DNA from: Anoplopoma fimbria
Taxonomy: Eukaryota > Chordata > Actinopteri > Perciformes > Anoplopomatidae
Length of the DNA stretch: 64,000 nt
NCBI RefSeq assembly: GCF_027596085.1
Contig: NC_072458.1
Span: forward strand, 19,465,851-19,529,850
Reading direction: 5' to 3'
This document shows positions 48,420 through 61,110 of the stretch, in pieces (the stretch's first letter is position 1; each line of letters starts with the position of its first letter). The position numbers were made by a program, and so were the translations under genes. The notes below the pieces were generated by a model, which was not told where the DNA came from, ran no database searches, and saw only the letters and a list, made by a program, of their open reading frames with translations.

Positions 48420-48720
48420 GGTAGAAATGTAGCCTCTCAGATTAAGTGGCTCAGCTGCATGTTCACCTCCATCTTTGGAGACATTTCAATGACGATACAG
48501 GCCGAGACATTGTTAAAAGGGGAGGGGTGGCGGTGTCCGTTTACCCAGGAGAGGGCCGGTGTAATCCATCAGCCTGGCTGCTGCCCGTTCAGCACAGCCG
48601 GCCCCAGCTGCCTACTGCTAACCACCCCTCCACCTCGCGCGGCCTCCCCCACCCCTCTATCAACATCTCTCTTTCTGTCATGATCTGCCTCCACAGACTC
48701 GCCGTGTAGCAACACTGTAC
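48420..48720. promoter_or_regulatory. GC-rich intronic block, candidate regulatory element
   Basis: A repeat-free GC-rich segment with CCGGCCCCAGCTGCC, CTCGCGCGGCC and AGGGGAGGGG. Two overlapping + frames cross it and neither has a domain. Confidence 0.22.
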
Positions 48721-48969
48721 ACTAAAAGCTTCCCCTACATTTTATAATTTATACCTCGTCGTGGATAATCTGCAGCTGACCTAACCACTAACAACAGCAG
48801 ATAGAGAAACCATGCAAATATTTAATGTTAAGTGATGCATTATATACCACATGCTGCCTTGCAGTGCAGTAACCGCAAGGTGTGATGTGTGTGTGTTCTG
48901 CTGGAATAGAAATATTACATTTTTCTTGCTGTCAAAATATCTCATATGTAGACCAAAACCAACAAATCG

Positions 48970-49080
48970 TTAGAGTGTCTCTCAATACGTTTCAGCTTCT
49001 CTTCCTTGTATGTGGCACTCAGCCCATTTGTTCCTATTGAAGATGTAAATCTTTAAAAAAATGGTTCACAAATATAGTTT
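48970..49080 (+). repeat. Dispersed repeat pair, copy 2
   Basis: The partner of 34635-34760, in the same orientation and similarly diverged. It ends near a TTTAAAAAAATGGTTCACAA segment. Confidence 0.55.
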
Positions 49081-52049
49081 CATTTTTAGAAAAGGCTAAA
49101 AATGATTCTAAAACTGCTGGTTACTGTGCTTTATTTAGTAAACATTAAAAACTAATAATAATAAGTGCATTTCTTTCATTGTAGTCTGGTCATTGGAAAG
49201 AAAATCCTGTCATTCAGTGACGTTGCATCTGCCTTTTTTTTGTCCATTAGCTGCCAAAATTAGGAAGCTAGCTGGGCAACAGCCTGGCGAACACATTGTA
49301 ACAATTATAATGCTGTACTCCAATCATGAGCATACTAAGAGATATCTAGAGCGGACATCAATCTGGAGTAAAATAAATTAAGCTACTGAACTACATAGTG
49401 TGAATGTAATTCCACTCTAGAATTAATCATTCATGGGTAATTAGCTACCTTAGATTAAAAACCATGCCCCCCCCCAAAAATCTTTGCATATAATCTCTTT
49501 CTCTTCCTGTGATAGTCCACCACTCAGGCTAAATTTAGCACCTTTTCCATTCTTAGTGTTGCTTCAGTTTCAAAGTGAAAGGTGCACGGAAAAGTAAAAG
49601 TGAACAAAGCTTTTGGTGTGTGTGCTTGGAAATAAGAGTCCAGTGTGTATCAGTTCCTTGTCCATTCAAAGATATATCTTACTGTAACTCTATATACTGC
49701 CATGGGACACTGAGTGGGAGTACCTTTCACTGTGTTGTCCAAAAGTGTGTCGGAGGCTCTGAGGAGTACATATTAGGAGGAATGTAATGTTCTTTACCTG
49801 TAAGGGGGAAAAAAAACACAAAAAAACCCAGAATGCCCCTGGTTGAGAGGTGATCATACACACAAGTATCTGTACTTAGAGGATTCAAAACTTCAGACAA
49901 AAGCTTCATGTTGGGTAATTTGCGGCTACTTTTTTTTATTGAGGTCAAGTCTCCTCCAGACAAATGATATAGCAGGAAAAAAAGTATCCCATACAACTTA
50001 TTATGAAGAAATATGAGTGCCATGAGAAATGATCGGACTGGCTGTATTAATATTTGATCAGTGTGAAATCATTTTAATCTCCTTTTGTAATTAAACTTTT
50101 GACAGTCATGTAATGGAGGTTCGGCAAAAGAAATGTGGAAAATATCACATAACTATTTAATTAGTTCCCAAACTCATTAGAGAGTTTTTCTGCATATACG
50201 TTGCCTATAAATCCGGTGATTGATATGAGAGTGACACGGTGGGTCATTTGGAACGGAAAAAAAGGAAAAATGTTTTGTCCTTTTATGTGTCAAAATTCAA
50301 TAATGAAGCTACAAATAAATAATGTCTTATCTAAAAAGAGGGATGATAGACAGATGCTCAGGCATTAACAAGCTAAATTATTTCAATTTCCTTCTTCCTA
50401 CTCTGCTCAGAGTCTTGTTGCAGTCTCAGTAGGGACAACCTGTCACAGGGCAACAGGAAAAAAAGAAATGGAGTCTATTCAACAAACACAAAATAGAGCT
50501 GTTGGTTTTGCCTCCCCTGCGGAGTCGAGTTCACGGTGAAAACATTTTCCTTTCAGCGAGCATCCATAAACTGTGCGCCAGAGATTTGTCCCGCTGTGTA
50601 TCTGAGAGCTTAGATCATGACATCTTCTACGTACCAGTAATGACATTTTACATTCTCAGCCAATCCTTGAGACTTAAGTGCAACGGTAGCATGAGCTTCG
50701 GTTCCCCAGATCACCCCAAAAAAATAAAAAGATAAATAAATCACAAGCAACCAAAAAATAAGGAGCACAAACGTTTTGGAGGCTTAGTGGCATTGAAATA
50801 TCCAGGTGACCAGAGAAGGATCACGTAAGGAAGGATAGACGTTTTTTCTTTTTCCCATAGGACGCATATCATCCATGCAGCGGGCCTAAGCAACTCGGTT
50901 ACTCCAGTATTGAGTCACTCTCCCCTCCTCAGAGCCCTCTGAGACTCATTAGGACCTCCCTCATATCTGTAAAACTCGTCATGGTCCGCTCCCTGAACAG
51001 AAAGACCGGGATCCTCTACGCTCCCAAATGTCTGACTCCTGCTTCATCAAGACATTTTCTGTTAGATCTTATGTCTTATTTTACTTTTCATACATTTAAG
51101 TTCCTACCAAGCAGCAACTTTTTGCACACGAACAGGTCAAAGTCAAATACATGAGTCGTATTTTGTTCGGAGCAATTATGAATTATTCACAACCCATTTC
51201 AGAAAGGATGCCCTTATCTATAATGGGACTCTTGAGTTAATGTTGCAAGGTGTGTTGAGGATGTGAGCATGCAAAGTAAAGTTATCAGTCCCAATGACAC
51301 CAGCGACTGTTTGACCACTACAAACTTGTCAGCAACTTCTGACAAGAATTCCTCATTTGAAAACGTCCTGAATGATAAAGTCATCTGCAATTTACAAGGA
51401 TCACAATTAGCATTTTTCTAATATCTGGACAGGGTTTTTAATAGGAAGTAAAGAAATGAGGCGAGCCGAAGTACTTCAGATTCATTGAGTGTAATAAACG
51501 GGATTTGCTGCATCCGAGTGTAATTTGACAGTCCAAATGTATACAATTTGGAATGCAAATTAATTTTTTTCTTCCATCTGTTTGACCTCATCTTGACTTA
51601 ATTGGTACAGCTTGATGTTTTTGGCTTCCTTCCTGTTTTATTGTTCTCAGTTTTGAAATGAAAATGAATTCAAACATATTTCGTCTGTCTGAAAGAGTGT
51701 GCGACGAGTTAACATTTTTGCCACAATGCAATTCTGTTTTACTGCATATGTGAAGACTCCAGTGTGTGTGCACTACCTAATGCTAACAGACAGAAGCTAT
51801 TTCTGCTGTCGCAATGGAGGCTGAAAGATAAATGACTGTAACAGTTTAAGAGCAGGAAGTGATGTAGTAATACATTATCAATCTCCTTTAGGAATTTACC
51901 TTTTTTATTGATTAATGTTCCTCTGTGGAGTCTAAACAACCTATCTCACTAATAAGTAAACAATACACTGAAGGTAGTGACACAGAGTACTGTCAATTAT
52001 TGACCTATGTTTAAACTGTAGAGAGGAGGAAGAGCAACTTTCCACTTGT
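49081..52049. other. Intronic stretch, no gene seen
   Basis: AT-rich with poly(A) runs near 49810. No splice-supported frame on either strand and no bounded repeat recognised. Confidence 0.5.
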
Positions 52050-52165
52050 TTGAAGGGTTGTTGGTTTGATCCCCAGCTCCTCTTGTCCACATATAGAAGT
52101 GCCTTTTGTGCAAGACACTGAACCCCAAACGCTCAGTGGTTGGAATGATATTGAGCTGAAGTGTT
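52050..52165 (+). repeat. tRNA-derived SINE-like fragment
   Basis: The segment contains GGTTGTTGGTTTGATCCCCA, whose GGTTTGATCCC is close to the RNA polymerase III B box. It is followed by CAAGACACTGAACCCCAAAC, a phrase characteristic of a widespread teleost repeat. Only part of the element is intact and the A box is not clear. Confidence 0.6.
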
Positions 52166-52799
52166 TGCAGTGTTTGAGCCTCTTTGCGGAGCTAACATAG
52201 ATCCACATTCATGTTTTGTTAGGAAACACAATGAGCAACCTGTAATAGAGAAAAATTGGATAGACGGGACAGATTCAGGCGTCTACATCTACCGTTTGAT
52301 CACAGCGCTCAGCCGCATCGCCTATTAATCTCAAATACAAAACTGTCAGATAATCTCTGGTAATAAAACAACAGAGGATGTATTTGTGGAGCTGATCCTG
52401 AGAGTCTTTGCCAGCGCCTCGCCGCGGATGCCAAACACCGTGTCTGTCTCCATGTAGACATGAGTGTATCTCCGCTGGAGAACATCAAGTGCTTTATTTC
52501 ATTTGCAATATTGATCTTTTTTTTTTTTTTTTTGTTCTTGAATTGCTTGATGCTCACTACCATGAAAAGATGACAAACTGCAAACTAATTGATTTTGCTC
52601 AGCCAGGAGCAGGAGGTTGAGCGAGCTTGTGAGTACAAGCGATGCTGAGAGGCGGCGCGTTGTTGGAAAACGTTAGAAAATAATATGCATGTGATGATAT
52701 CATAACCACCGTTTAATGTCTCCCTAATGCATACTGACTTGGTGTGGAAATACATTTTTTATTTACCAGAATCTGAGACATAGAGTGTGTGTATATCCA
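52166..52799. other. Intronic stretch, no gene seen
   Basis: It contains a poly(T) run (about 18 bases) near 52517-52534 and a GC-richer patch at 52390-52480. No exon is recognised. Confidence 0.5.
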
Positions 52800-53180
52800 A
52801 CCCAGCGCCGAATGCTTTTAGGAGGCACTTACGCTCTTTTCGTGCATTTGTCTGCCATTTTTAATTGACGCGCGATGAGTAATTGAAATAAAAAATTGAA
52901 GGAGGGTCTGGTCGTTACCAGTTATGATGATTCAGTGTATTTTGATAATGCTGCCTGAGATGAGTCCCTGATAATGATGTACATTAAGCTGCACAGTTTT
53001 CATTTTCATCCTCAGATCTCCCCACCAGCCCCACCAGCCCTTCACAGCCTAATGACAGTTTTATGGGAAACTTCATTAGGCAAAGGGATGTCGAACCGAT
53101 AAACATCAGCTCGTGTTAATTCTGGGATGAAGTGGCCTTGCTGTGGTCCTTTCATGTAAATGTCCAGGTTTACATTACAC
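52800..53180. promoter_or_regulatory. Candidate intronic regulatory element
   Basis: A repeat-free block has TTAATTGACGCGCGATGAGT, TTGATAATGC and CTTCATTAGGC-type sites and balanced base composition. A CCTCAG acceptor-like sequence at about 53010 is followed by a proline-rich short frame without a matching donor, so I do not call an exon. Confidence 0.22.
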
Positions 53181-56100
53181 GTTGGGGTGTGACCAGACGG
53201 ATGAGTTATTGTTAATTAATGCATGTTTAAAAGGATTTATCTTTCCATTCTTTTTTTTTTTCTTTCCTCGCTGCTCATTGGAGACATCCGTCCACTGGGG
53301 CTCGAGTGTTTTGTTGTCCACACACCAGTCTGCAGACAGCCTAATGAAGAGAAAGCACATGACAGGCTGCACCGGCACTGTGGATTGCTAAACAAAGATG
53401 GTGATTCATCTAAGATGTAATCTGAGCAGAGAACACTAAATGGGTGTCTTCTAGTGTTAGTTCAATGTATCGGATTCAGCATCATACAGGCACTTTTATC
53501 AAGTATCAGATCTCAGCCAGTCACGTGGTCCACTTCTGGTATAATGGAGGCTCATTATTGACCACAAAAACTTTAAAAGACCTTGCAACTACATTATGTT
53601 CTTACGTTATGTTAAAGGAGTTTTACCAAACATTATAGATGCAGTGGGTCACTCTGCATTAGGCTTGAAATATTATTGCTTTTTACCAACATGTGGTAGA
53701 AAGCGGCCTGTCTACACATGAATAGACAAGCCACCACAACGTACCGGTACGCATACTTGTTCACATATTCACCTGCATACTTTCTTTGTACATGGAGAAT
53801 TAAAAAGTATCTGCAATAGGTGGCAGAACAGGGCAGAGTCATCACTGGCCTACACCAGATTATATTCCATTTCCCTGAATCCCTGAAACATGACTCAATC
53901 TATACAAGCAAAATGCAACACACTACATTGGAAACAGAATAAGTAAATAAATCATTTTGTGTATGAGACATGTGACTTAAAACTTCCACTGAAGCTTTGC
54001 AGAACAGATGCCATATTTTCCACCCTTTCTTCTGCAATAGTTTAATGGCACCCCACTAGAGAATTAGCGCAACCAGCTGTTTATCTCTACGTGCTTAATA
54101 ATCACATAACAGTAGAGGTTGGAAACACACATAGTTTGCAAATTCTTGAAGGTGAAGTTTGTGCTAAATTTGGATGGACACCTAGCTAGTGAAAACCAAT
54201 CGAGAGTGTAAACTGTAAATTATGGAACATTCTTATAAATGAATAGGTTGGACTTTTTGACATCCACTAGTGTGCGCAGAATGACATCACCATTGGAGAT
54301 GCACAGTCTTTTCAGGAAGTGCAAATTTCATGGAATCTTCTCTTTCAAACGTTTCACCATTGTTGTGGGGTTAACTTCTAGTTTAATATTTGACGATTCG
54401 ATCAAAGAAGCCGGATTCAACACCCAATCTCACAGTCGTATCGTGGCAGTGACGGGAAATGTGGTTATGAAACGAGGAATCATTTATAAATTACAGCATT
54501 GCCTACATTTAATAATCAGAGCACTCACATAAAAAAAAACAGCATTATCAGAGAGCTATTTTGAATTTATGAACAATTCTCTAAAATCAGCTGGGGGAGG
54601 CGCATAGAAACACTTGTTTGCTGCAAATAAGCCTTTAACATCTGTTCACAGCATCTCCCGTTGACTGTTCCCTGCAGTTTCCCTTATTATTGGCTGTAAA
54701 TTAAGTACCATGGGGAAAATGGAATTAGGGCTTAAACTCAGCCAACAATGTTTTTTTTTTTTAACCATTTTTCTTTATATGCATGACACCTTAACGGAGG
54801 GGGATCAATGAGCAAAAAAAAAAGAATGAAAAAGATTTGAGGATCAGTCGACTATAGGCAAGACTTGGCCAATCAGATTTGACTATGTAAATTCTTAGTC
54901 GGGGAAACGTCTACATTGTTGATATCATTGGTTTAGTTCAGTTAGCTGTTGACTTTACTTCACATCCTGATATACTGTCCTCACTATTAATGTGCTTAAT
55001 TGACTCTTGCAGACCTGCTTGATTTCTCATGACGCATACGACTAACGCTTAAAATGCAGGAATGCAAGGATAACCATGATGCGCACGCAAAAGTAATTTA
55101 AAAAATATATATATTAAGCACTAATCCCCTTGAATGCATATACTGCCGTTAAGAATTTGCAAAGCTGATTTGTTTTAATATTAAACTGGCTTTCTTGTAG
55201 CTAATGTTTTCACTTCCTGGTTGCAAAGCTCTTGTCACTTTGAAATCTTCAGTAACCATGGTGACCACATAAAAAACTAACATCAGATTTATGATTTCAA
55301 TTGATTTATTTTCCTAAAAACAAAATAAGCCAACAAAAGACCAAGGAAATCCTAAGTTTCATCAAACTATACTTTAAGAAATAAATAAAAGATGCCTCTT
55401 GAATTTCTTTTTTTATCCCTGGAGAAAACAACCTTTTTAAACAAGATGAAACAAATGTCATAGATCAGATTTCAGACAAACTTCACAGTGGACAGGGTTT
55501 TGCTCAAGGTCGCTGAGTATACGGATCCTCTTTTGGGAACCAACTCCTCACTTTTATTAGGATATCCTGCAATGTTGATATTTTACTTAACACCTTCTCC
55601 AATAAATTATTAAAATGAAGGGAACCCTTGCAGATGTTTGCGAAAAAGCAGCCATAAAAATACATGTTTGGTGATTCCGTCCTGCTGATTTTAAGAAAAC
55701 TGCAGAGCAGTCTGATGATATCTGATCTATTGTGCAAAAATAGAATATTTTATGATGATAAATATTTTTAATTATGTATTTGGGAATATTACAGGATGCT
55801 TGAGGATCAAATTAATTGCATATTCAGCATTTTTTAGGCTATACAGTTTTTAATGTTCTATAAATTTGCTTTGGAACTTACATCCGCTGAAAAGCAAAGT
55901 CAGCAAGTTATACAATGTGTCCTATTATAATATTCATTAACACACCCAACACTTCTGTTGTGAGTTGATGTGATGCCAAGGCCACTGAGACAGCTCAATC
56001 ACAAGTTGAAGGTTTTATTTTATGATCAGTAGAATTTGTTTTCTCCGGTAAATATGCATTAATGGATAATTTTTTGTTTTTTTAACAGCTAAGCAAAAGT

Positions 56101-56582
56101 GTCCCCAACTGCCAAAAAGTCTACTTTCTCAAAAATGACTCCCTGACTTTGTGTACAATATTTGCATTGTACATCTTTATCATCTGAGGAGCATGAGGTG
56201 GGTCTTTGTGTTCAGTCGGGTTATGGCTGAAAAGTCATGCCCACACAAACACTTCCTTTCATGTCTCGTGGATTCTTCTGAACCTCCCTGTGTTTGCCTC
56301 CCTGGACTGAAAATATGGATGTGAAAGCTTTTGAAGAACCTGTATGATGAGAGACTGCAGGGAGGGAAACCCCTTAGGAGGGATCCTTTTTATGGACACA
56401 TTATAATTTCTCATGAGTGTAGTGTGTTGTCGCCTTGCCAATTTACACTTCTCTGTCCCTGGTCCTTCACCTAGTTTTTTATCCCCTTCTCATTCCAACT
56501 CGTGGAAAACACCTTGGCTTCTCTTCTCGTGGCTGACGTTGTATATTCAAGCAAAAACACCACTAAGATCATCATGGCAGGG
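53181..56582. other. Intronic stretch, no gene seen
   Basis: It includes a 12-base palindrome CGTACCGGTACG at about 53741-53752. A segment at 54840-54915 has AGTCGACTATAGGC and TTAGTCGGGGAAAC phrases suggestive of an old dispersed repeat. No credible exon is present. Confidence 0.45.
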
Positions 56583-57126
56583 CTCAATTAAATTAAATTA
56601 AATTCAATTAATTTTAGCCCAAAATCCCAAATGACAAATTTGCCTCAGAGGGCTTTACAATCTGTACTCATGACATCCTCTGTCCCGGAACCCTCACATC
56701 GGCACAGGAAAAACTCCCCCCCCAAAAAACCCTAACAGGGAGAAAAAGGAAGAAACCCATGGGAGAGCGACATATCCTTCTCCCAGGATGGACAGAATGC
56801 AATAGATGTCATGTGTACAGAATGAACAACATAACAGAGTTACAACACATTCAATGTATATGACACAAATGATCCATATAATAGGAGTAGTAAGCAGAGT
56901 AACGAAGGAAAAAATGAAGACAACTTATAATAACAGCAGCAATGACATATAGTTTAATTATAATAATGATATAGGGAATAGTAATAGTGATGTGACCCAT
57001 TTTAAAAAAGGTCTAGCAGTGGGTGTCAGCGGGGTCGCGGCAGGAGGCACGACCACGATCCAGGTACCACAACGATTCATGGAAACCTGCAAGGCGAGAA
57101 AGCACAAAGACTCCAGGGTGAGGAGG
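56583..57126 (+). mobile_element. Dispersed teleost repeat (~540 bp)
   Basis: It begins with (AATTA)n, then TTAGCCCAAAATCCCAAATG and TTTGCCTCAGAGGGCTTTAC. It contains CCTCACATCGG, AGGAAAAACTCC and GGATGGACAGAATGCAATAG, and closes with CACGATCCAGGTACCACAAC and CTGCAAGGCGAGAAAGCACA. This ordered set of phrases is familiar from a very abundant perciform repeat. No coding frame is present. The class is not assigned. Confidence 0.75.
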
Positions 57127-60100
57127 GAAACTTTGTAAAAAGTAAACGTAACATCAGCACGAAAAACACATCACAAATAAATGGCAGGGTTGGTAGTAAT
57201 CTTGTTGATATTTTTGGTGAAATTATCATTACATTACTGATAGCAATCAATTAATTAAACGCTCTGACAAAATGAAGGACAAAAAATGGCTGCCCGAATG
57301 TACTGTACCTGCCTGTCTGATCATATTCTGCCTCATTGCTCGTCATTTGGGTCTTCCGCAAGCTGCTAGCTTAGCAGCTGTGAGCACTAACAATAGCCGT
57401 GTTGGTTGTTTATGTTCATTATGATAATTTGGGGGAGTGGCTTTGGATGGAGACCTTAAGGGACCTGCTGTCAGTGGAGCTGAGTTGGCGACTTTCTTGC
57501 TAGATTTAGCAACTTTTGGAGCTAGTGCTGCTTTCTGCTTTTTTTTTTTTGTTTGATCATTTTTAAAATCTATCCTGCTCTTGCTAGTTTCTCAATATGA
57601 CCGAGTCTCAATACAAAGTCATCTCACTCTCGAAGCATGTTCTCTGAATGTCTAATAATGCTGTGAACAAGTTAACACAGTAGTTCCCACTAATTCAATT
57701 TCAAACCACATGTGACCTTAATAATAATAATTCGACATTATTGCAACAGGCACAACTCCGGATACTCCCAAGACGCTTACTGTTGATGCTTTGCCCCATA
57801 AAACCTCCATCTATTACCGCTTTGCTGCTTAATGCAGCTGCTCAGGATTTCATGGATGAGGACAAATGTGTAAAGCAAAATCTTCTGGCAGGTTGAGAAC
57901 ACTTTGATAATCTCTGTGCAAGCAAGTCTTCAAATGAACAGGTGCCAATATAAATGCACCCTGGAACCATCTTAATGATAAGCAAACAACGCAGGCCTGA
58001 GGTAAATGGGATGCTTTCACATGAAGCATGGAGCCTGTAGCAGTTTGGCATCTTTGTTGAAACCTTAAAGGCCTTAAAAACATGCTTGTGCACTTTGAAC
58101 AACCCTGCCACCCAAGGGGAACTTGAAGGAACTTTAATGTTCTTACTCAACCATTTTAAATTTGTGACTCACCCCCCGAGGGTGACAAGAGCATTCCTAA
58201 AGATCCCATGATTTTTGCAGAGAAAATGTTCTTTTGTATTAGTCTAATGCTTAGCCATTACCACTGACTTTGTGGGATTAAGATCATCTGCTACCATTCG
58301 CTTCCTCGGAGATCCACAGAATGGAGTCCCTGGACTGGCTGAATGTATTTATGATGCTTCAGAGGCCGGATACTGAAATGAGAGAGGCACCACTCGAGGG
58401 GTTCTCTGTCTTAATCCGTGGACATTATCTCTACACTGTAAGCGGGTCTTGGCTCGTTACCTCGCAGTAGAGAGCCAGGATGGCAGGGTTTCAGGGAGAG
58501 AGGCAGAAAGGGAAGGGGAAGGAGGGAGGGCCTCGCCCGGCCGTCGAGAATGTAATCTCCAGATTAGGGGGCGAGACGAATTCCTGCTGCCAGCCTGACC
58601 TTGTCAAGGCAACGGAGGAGCCAGAGTGAAATTGAGATTTCAGGACAGGAGCGAGTCGAGGCGGCTTTTTTTTTTTTTTTTTAGCGTTAGTGTTTCTTTT
58701 TCAAGGGTCAAAGCCTCGACACCATGATTCACGCTAAATGCGTGTGGTCACACTGGTAGCACACATGAAATGTGTGTGGGGCAAACAGTTTCTGGCACCG
58801 ACCATACTGCCTGAAACCCTGAGTGGCCTGTCAGTCTAGTGCAGTCTTTATAGGGTGAAGCAAAAACATAAAACATCTCCAAAGTACCATCGTTTTTCCT
58901 GATTCACTGAGACTCGGACATTTTGAATTTTGATCTAATAAATCAAGACCGTGTGGATTAGTATTCATACATGGATAAAGACTTGGTTGCTCTGTGTTTT
59001 ACCTAAAATGTTTTAGGATTTTAATCCTGCTTTAGTCTTGAAAATGCTCAAAGTGTGCTCAAATACAGATTGCTATAATTTAGCAAGTACACGTATTTGA
59101 TGTGAATTTGCAGTGTATTTGGGATGCATTGTAAAACAATAACTTGGATTAATTCAGTATTTTTTTTCTATGTAGTTTTAAAATGAGGAAATACAGATTA
59201 TTATTTAATTAATAAGCAATAAAACACATGCTTCCCTTTGTGGTTTTATTAGCTGCTACAGCCTTAGATACTTGGTCTGGTACAGTATAACCAGTAGCTC
59301 ATCGTTGCTAATGTAAGCAAACTTTAGCTAGATATTATTTTTATTAATGACATTACTGACTTTATTACTCATTTCTACTTGTGCTAATGTTACGCTGTGT
59401 TTTTACATTTACCCTTATACCATTAGTTCTACTTATAGCCACAGTTCAGCAAAAGTGAATTTGTCTCGCTTCGATATTTATAAAGTAAAACGCAAAAATA
59501 TAAATTTAAACCTTGCTAAATTTGGATTGGTTCTGTGGAAAAACATGACATCACCTTTTTCCAACTGAGCCCTGCCCGCGGTGACACAAATGTCTTGCAA
59601 AATATCCAAATTTGTTCAGTTAAAAAACAAAGTGTTCATGTAACAGACCATATTGTAGGAAGCAGCTTGTGTAATACGTTATCAGGCCCTTTAAATATGT
59701 ACAGGACATTTTTTCCATCTGGAGTTTTTTTCCATTTTAGTTTGAATATTTCAACTTTCCTAGTGACCTCAATGTCCCTTTGCTTGTGTTTATATAAGCA
59801 TGTTATGCTGGATAGAAACTGGAAAATGAGAATAATGATGTAGCATTCATGTGTGAGCATTTCATTCATTTGACCCGTAATTGCAAAACAACAAAATAAT
59901 GAGTCTGTCTGCCGCAGACAGCCGCATACAGCATCAGTCGCATAAAGGAAGTGGCGGAAAGCTGCCAACTACCATTATGCTATTTAGACAAGATATATTT
60001 TTATTGCCTCAGACGCTTGTTGGAGCAGAAGAGAAACTCACTGTCTTCCAATTTCCAATTCAATTATTCACAAAAGGAAACACACTGTGAGCTAAGCACT

Positions 60101-60981
60101 TCTATGCAGGTGCATCCTGTCCGTGCTGTGCGGACATAAAACACAAATGAAGGGAGAAAAGTTTTCTTGCCATTTTATGACTAGCAATACCAGAGAAAGT
60201 AGAAGTAAGAAAATGCATCTCAACCTTTTAAGATTTTAACATCAAAGACAACGACATACACCACACAAAGGTGTTTAATCGGAATGTCAAATGCTTCACT
60301 ATAATTTCAAACCAAAGAAATGTCCACTTATAGTACAAAAGGTACTGTGTTTACTGCAGCTAAAGGTGTCTGTGAGATACGCACATTGCTCCGGCTGCAA
60401 CGCACTTACATAAATACCACAGTTAGATTAATACATAGGTTGGGTCACTAACATAAAAAAAAAAAGAAACAGGCTGTTTTATGTACAGTTAATTCTGAAG
60501 CACCAGGCAGTTCCGCTTAATTGAACCAAGATACAGAGTTATAAGGCTCCTCTCCCTCTGTGAAAGAAAGCAAAGGTTGAGCTTTCATTGCTTTCCATGC
60601 CACCATGGTCTCATCCACACCTTCCTCTAACAGCATAAAAAGGTGTCATAAGATCTGTATTCCAACGTCGGTGTCAGAATTCCCTTGAACATTCAAAACC
60701 ACAGCGAGGTCCTGAATAATTAGCGTTTGAATCAGCGCATACACCAGGGAGAATGTACTTCTCATTATATTTGTTAGCTGTGAACTTTGGCTTCACACAT
60801 TTTTGTTTACGAAAGTGGCACCACGAAAGTGTCATGTAAACATTCCCTTAAATTGCAATGTTAAGGAAGTATTCCAAATAGTGTTGTCCGTTGATAGATT
60901 GGTGTTCTCTGCTTTCCACCCAGTGCATTTGGGTTTTCCCCCAGCATGCATTCCTTCTTTCTGGATCTGTTTCATTGGCAT
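57127..60981. other. Intronic stretch, no gene seen
   Basis: It contains a T run near 57539-57551 and another near 58664-58681. A GA-rich, GC-richer block at 58300-58680 may be regulatory. Overlapping minus frames at 57842-58150 have no domain. Confidence 0.45.
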
Positions 60982-61110
60982 TAAAGGAACGGTTCAACAT
61001 TTTGACAGTATTTTTTATCAAATATCTTGTGTTAGATGAGAAGATTGATACCACATATCGGTGCACTCCATATACAGTTAGAGAAGGGAGACGGTTAGCT
61101 TAGCTTAGCA
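60982..61110 (+). mobile_element. Partial, diverged copy of the TA-flanked TIR element
   Basis: TAAAGGAACGGTTCAACATT at the start parallels the left TIR of 18230-18673. The following GATACCACATATC and GGTTAGCTTAGCTTAGCATC match the family interior. The 3' half is not recognisable, so this is a truncated or heavily decayed copy. Confidence 0.6.

Noticed and set aside
52983..53100. Possible exon after the CCTCAG at about 53010 (proline-rich frame)
   Set aside because: It does not resemble the expected khdrbs continuation and no good donor follows.
53741..53752. 12-base palindrome CGTACCGGTACG
   Set aside because: Short enough to occur by chance and without associated structure.
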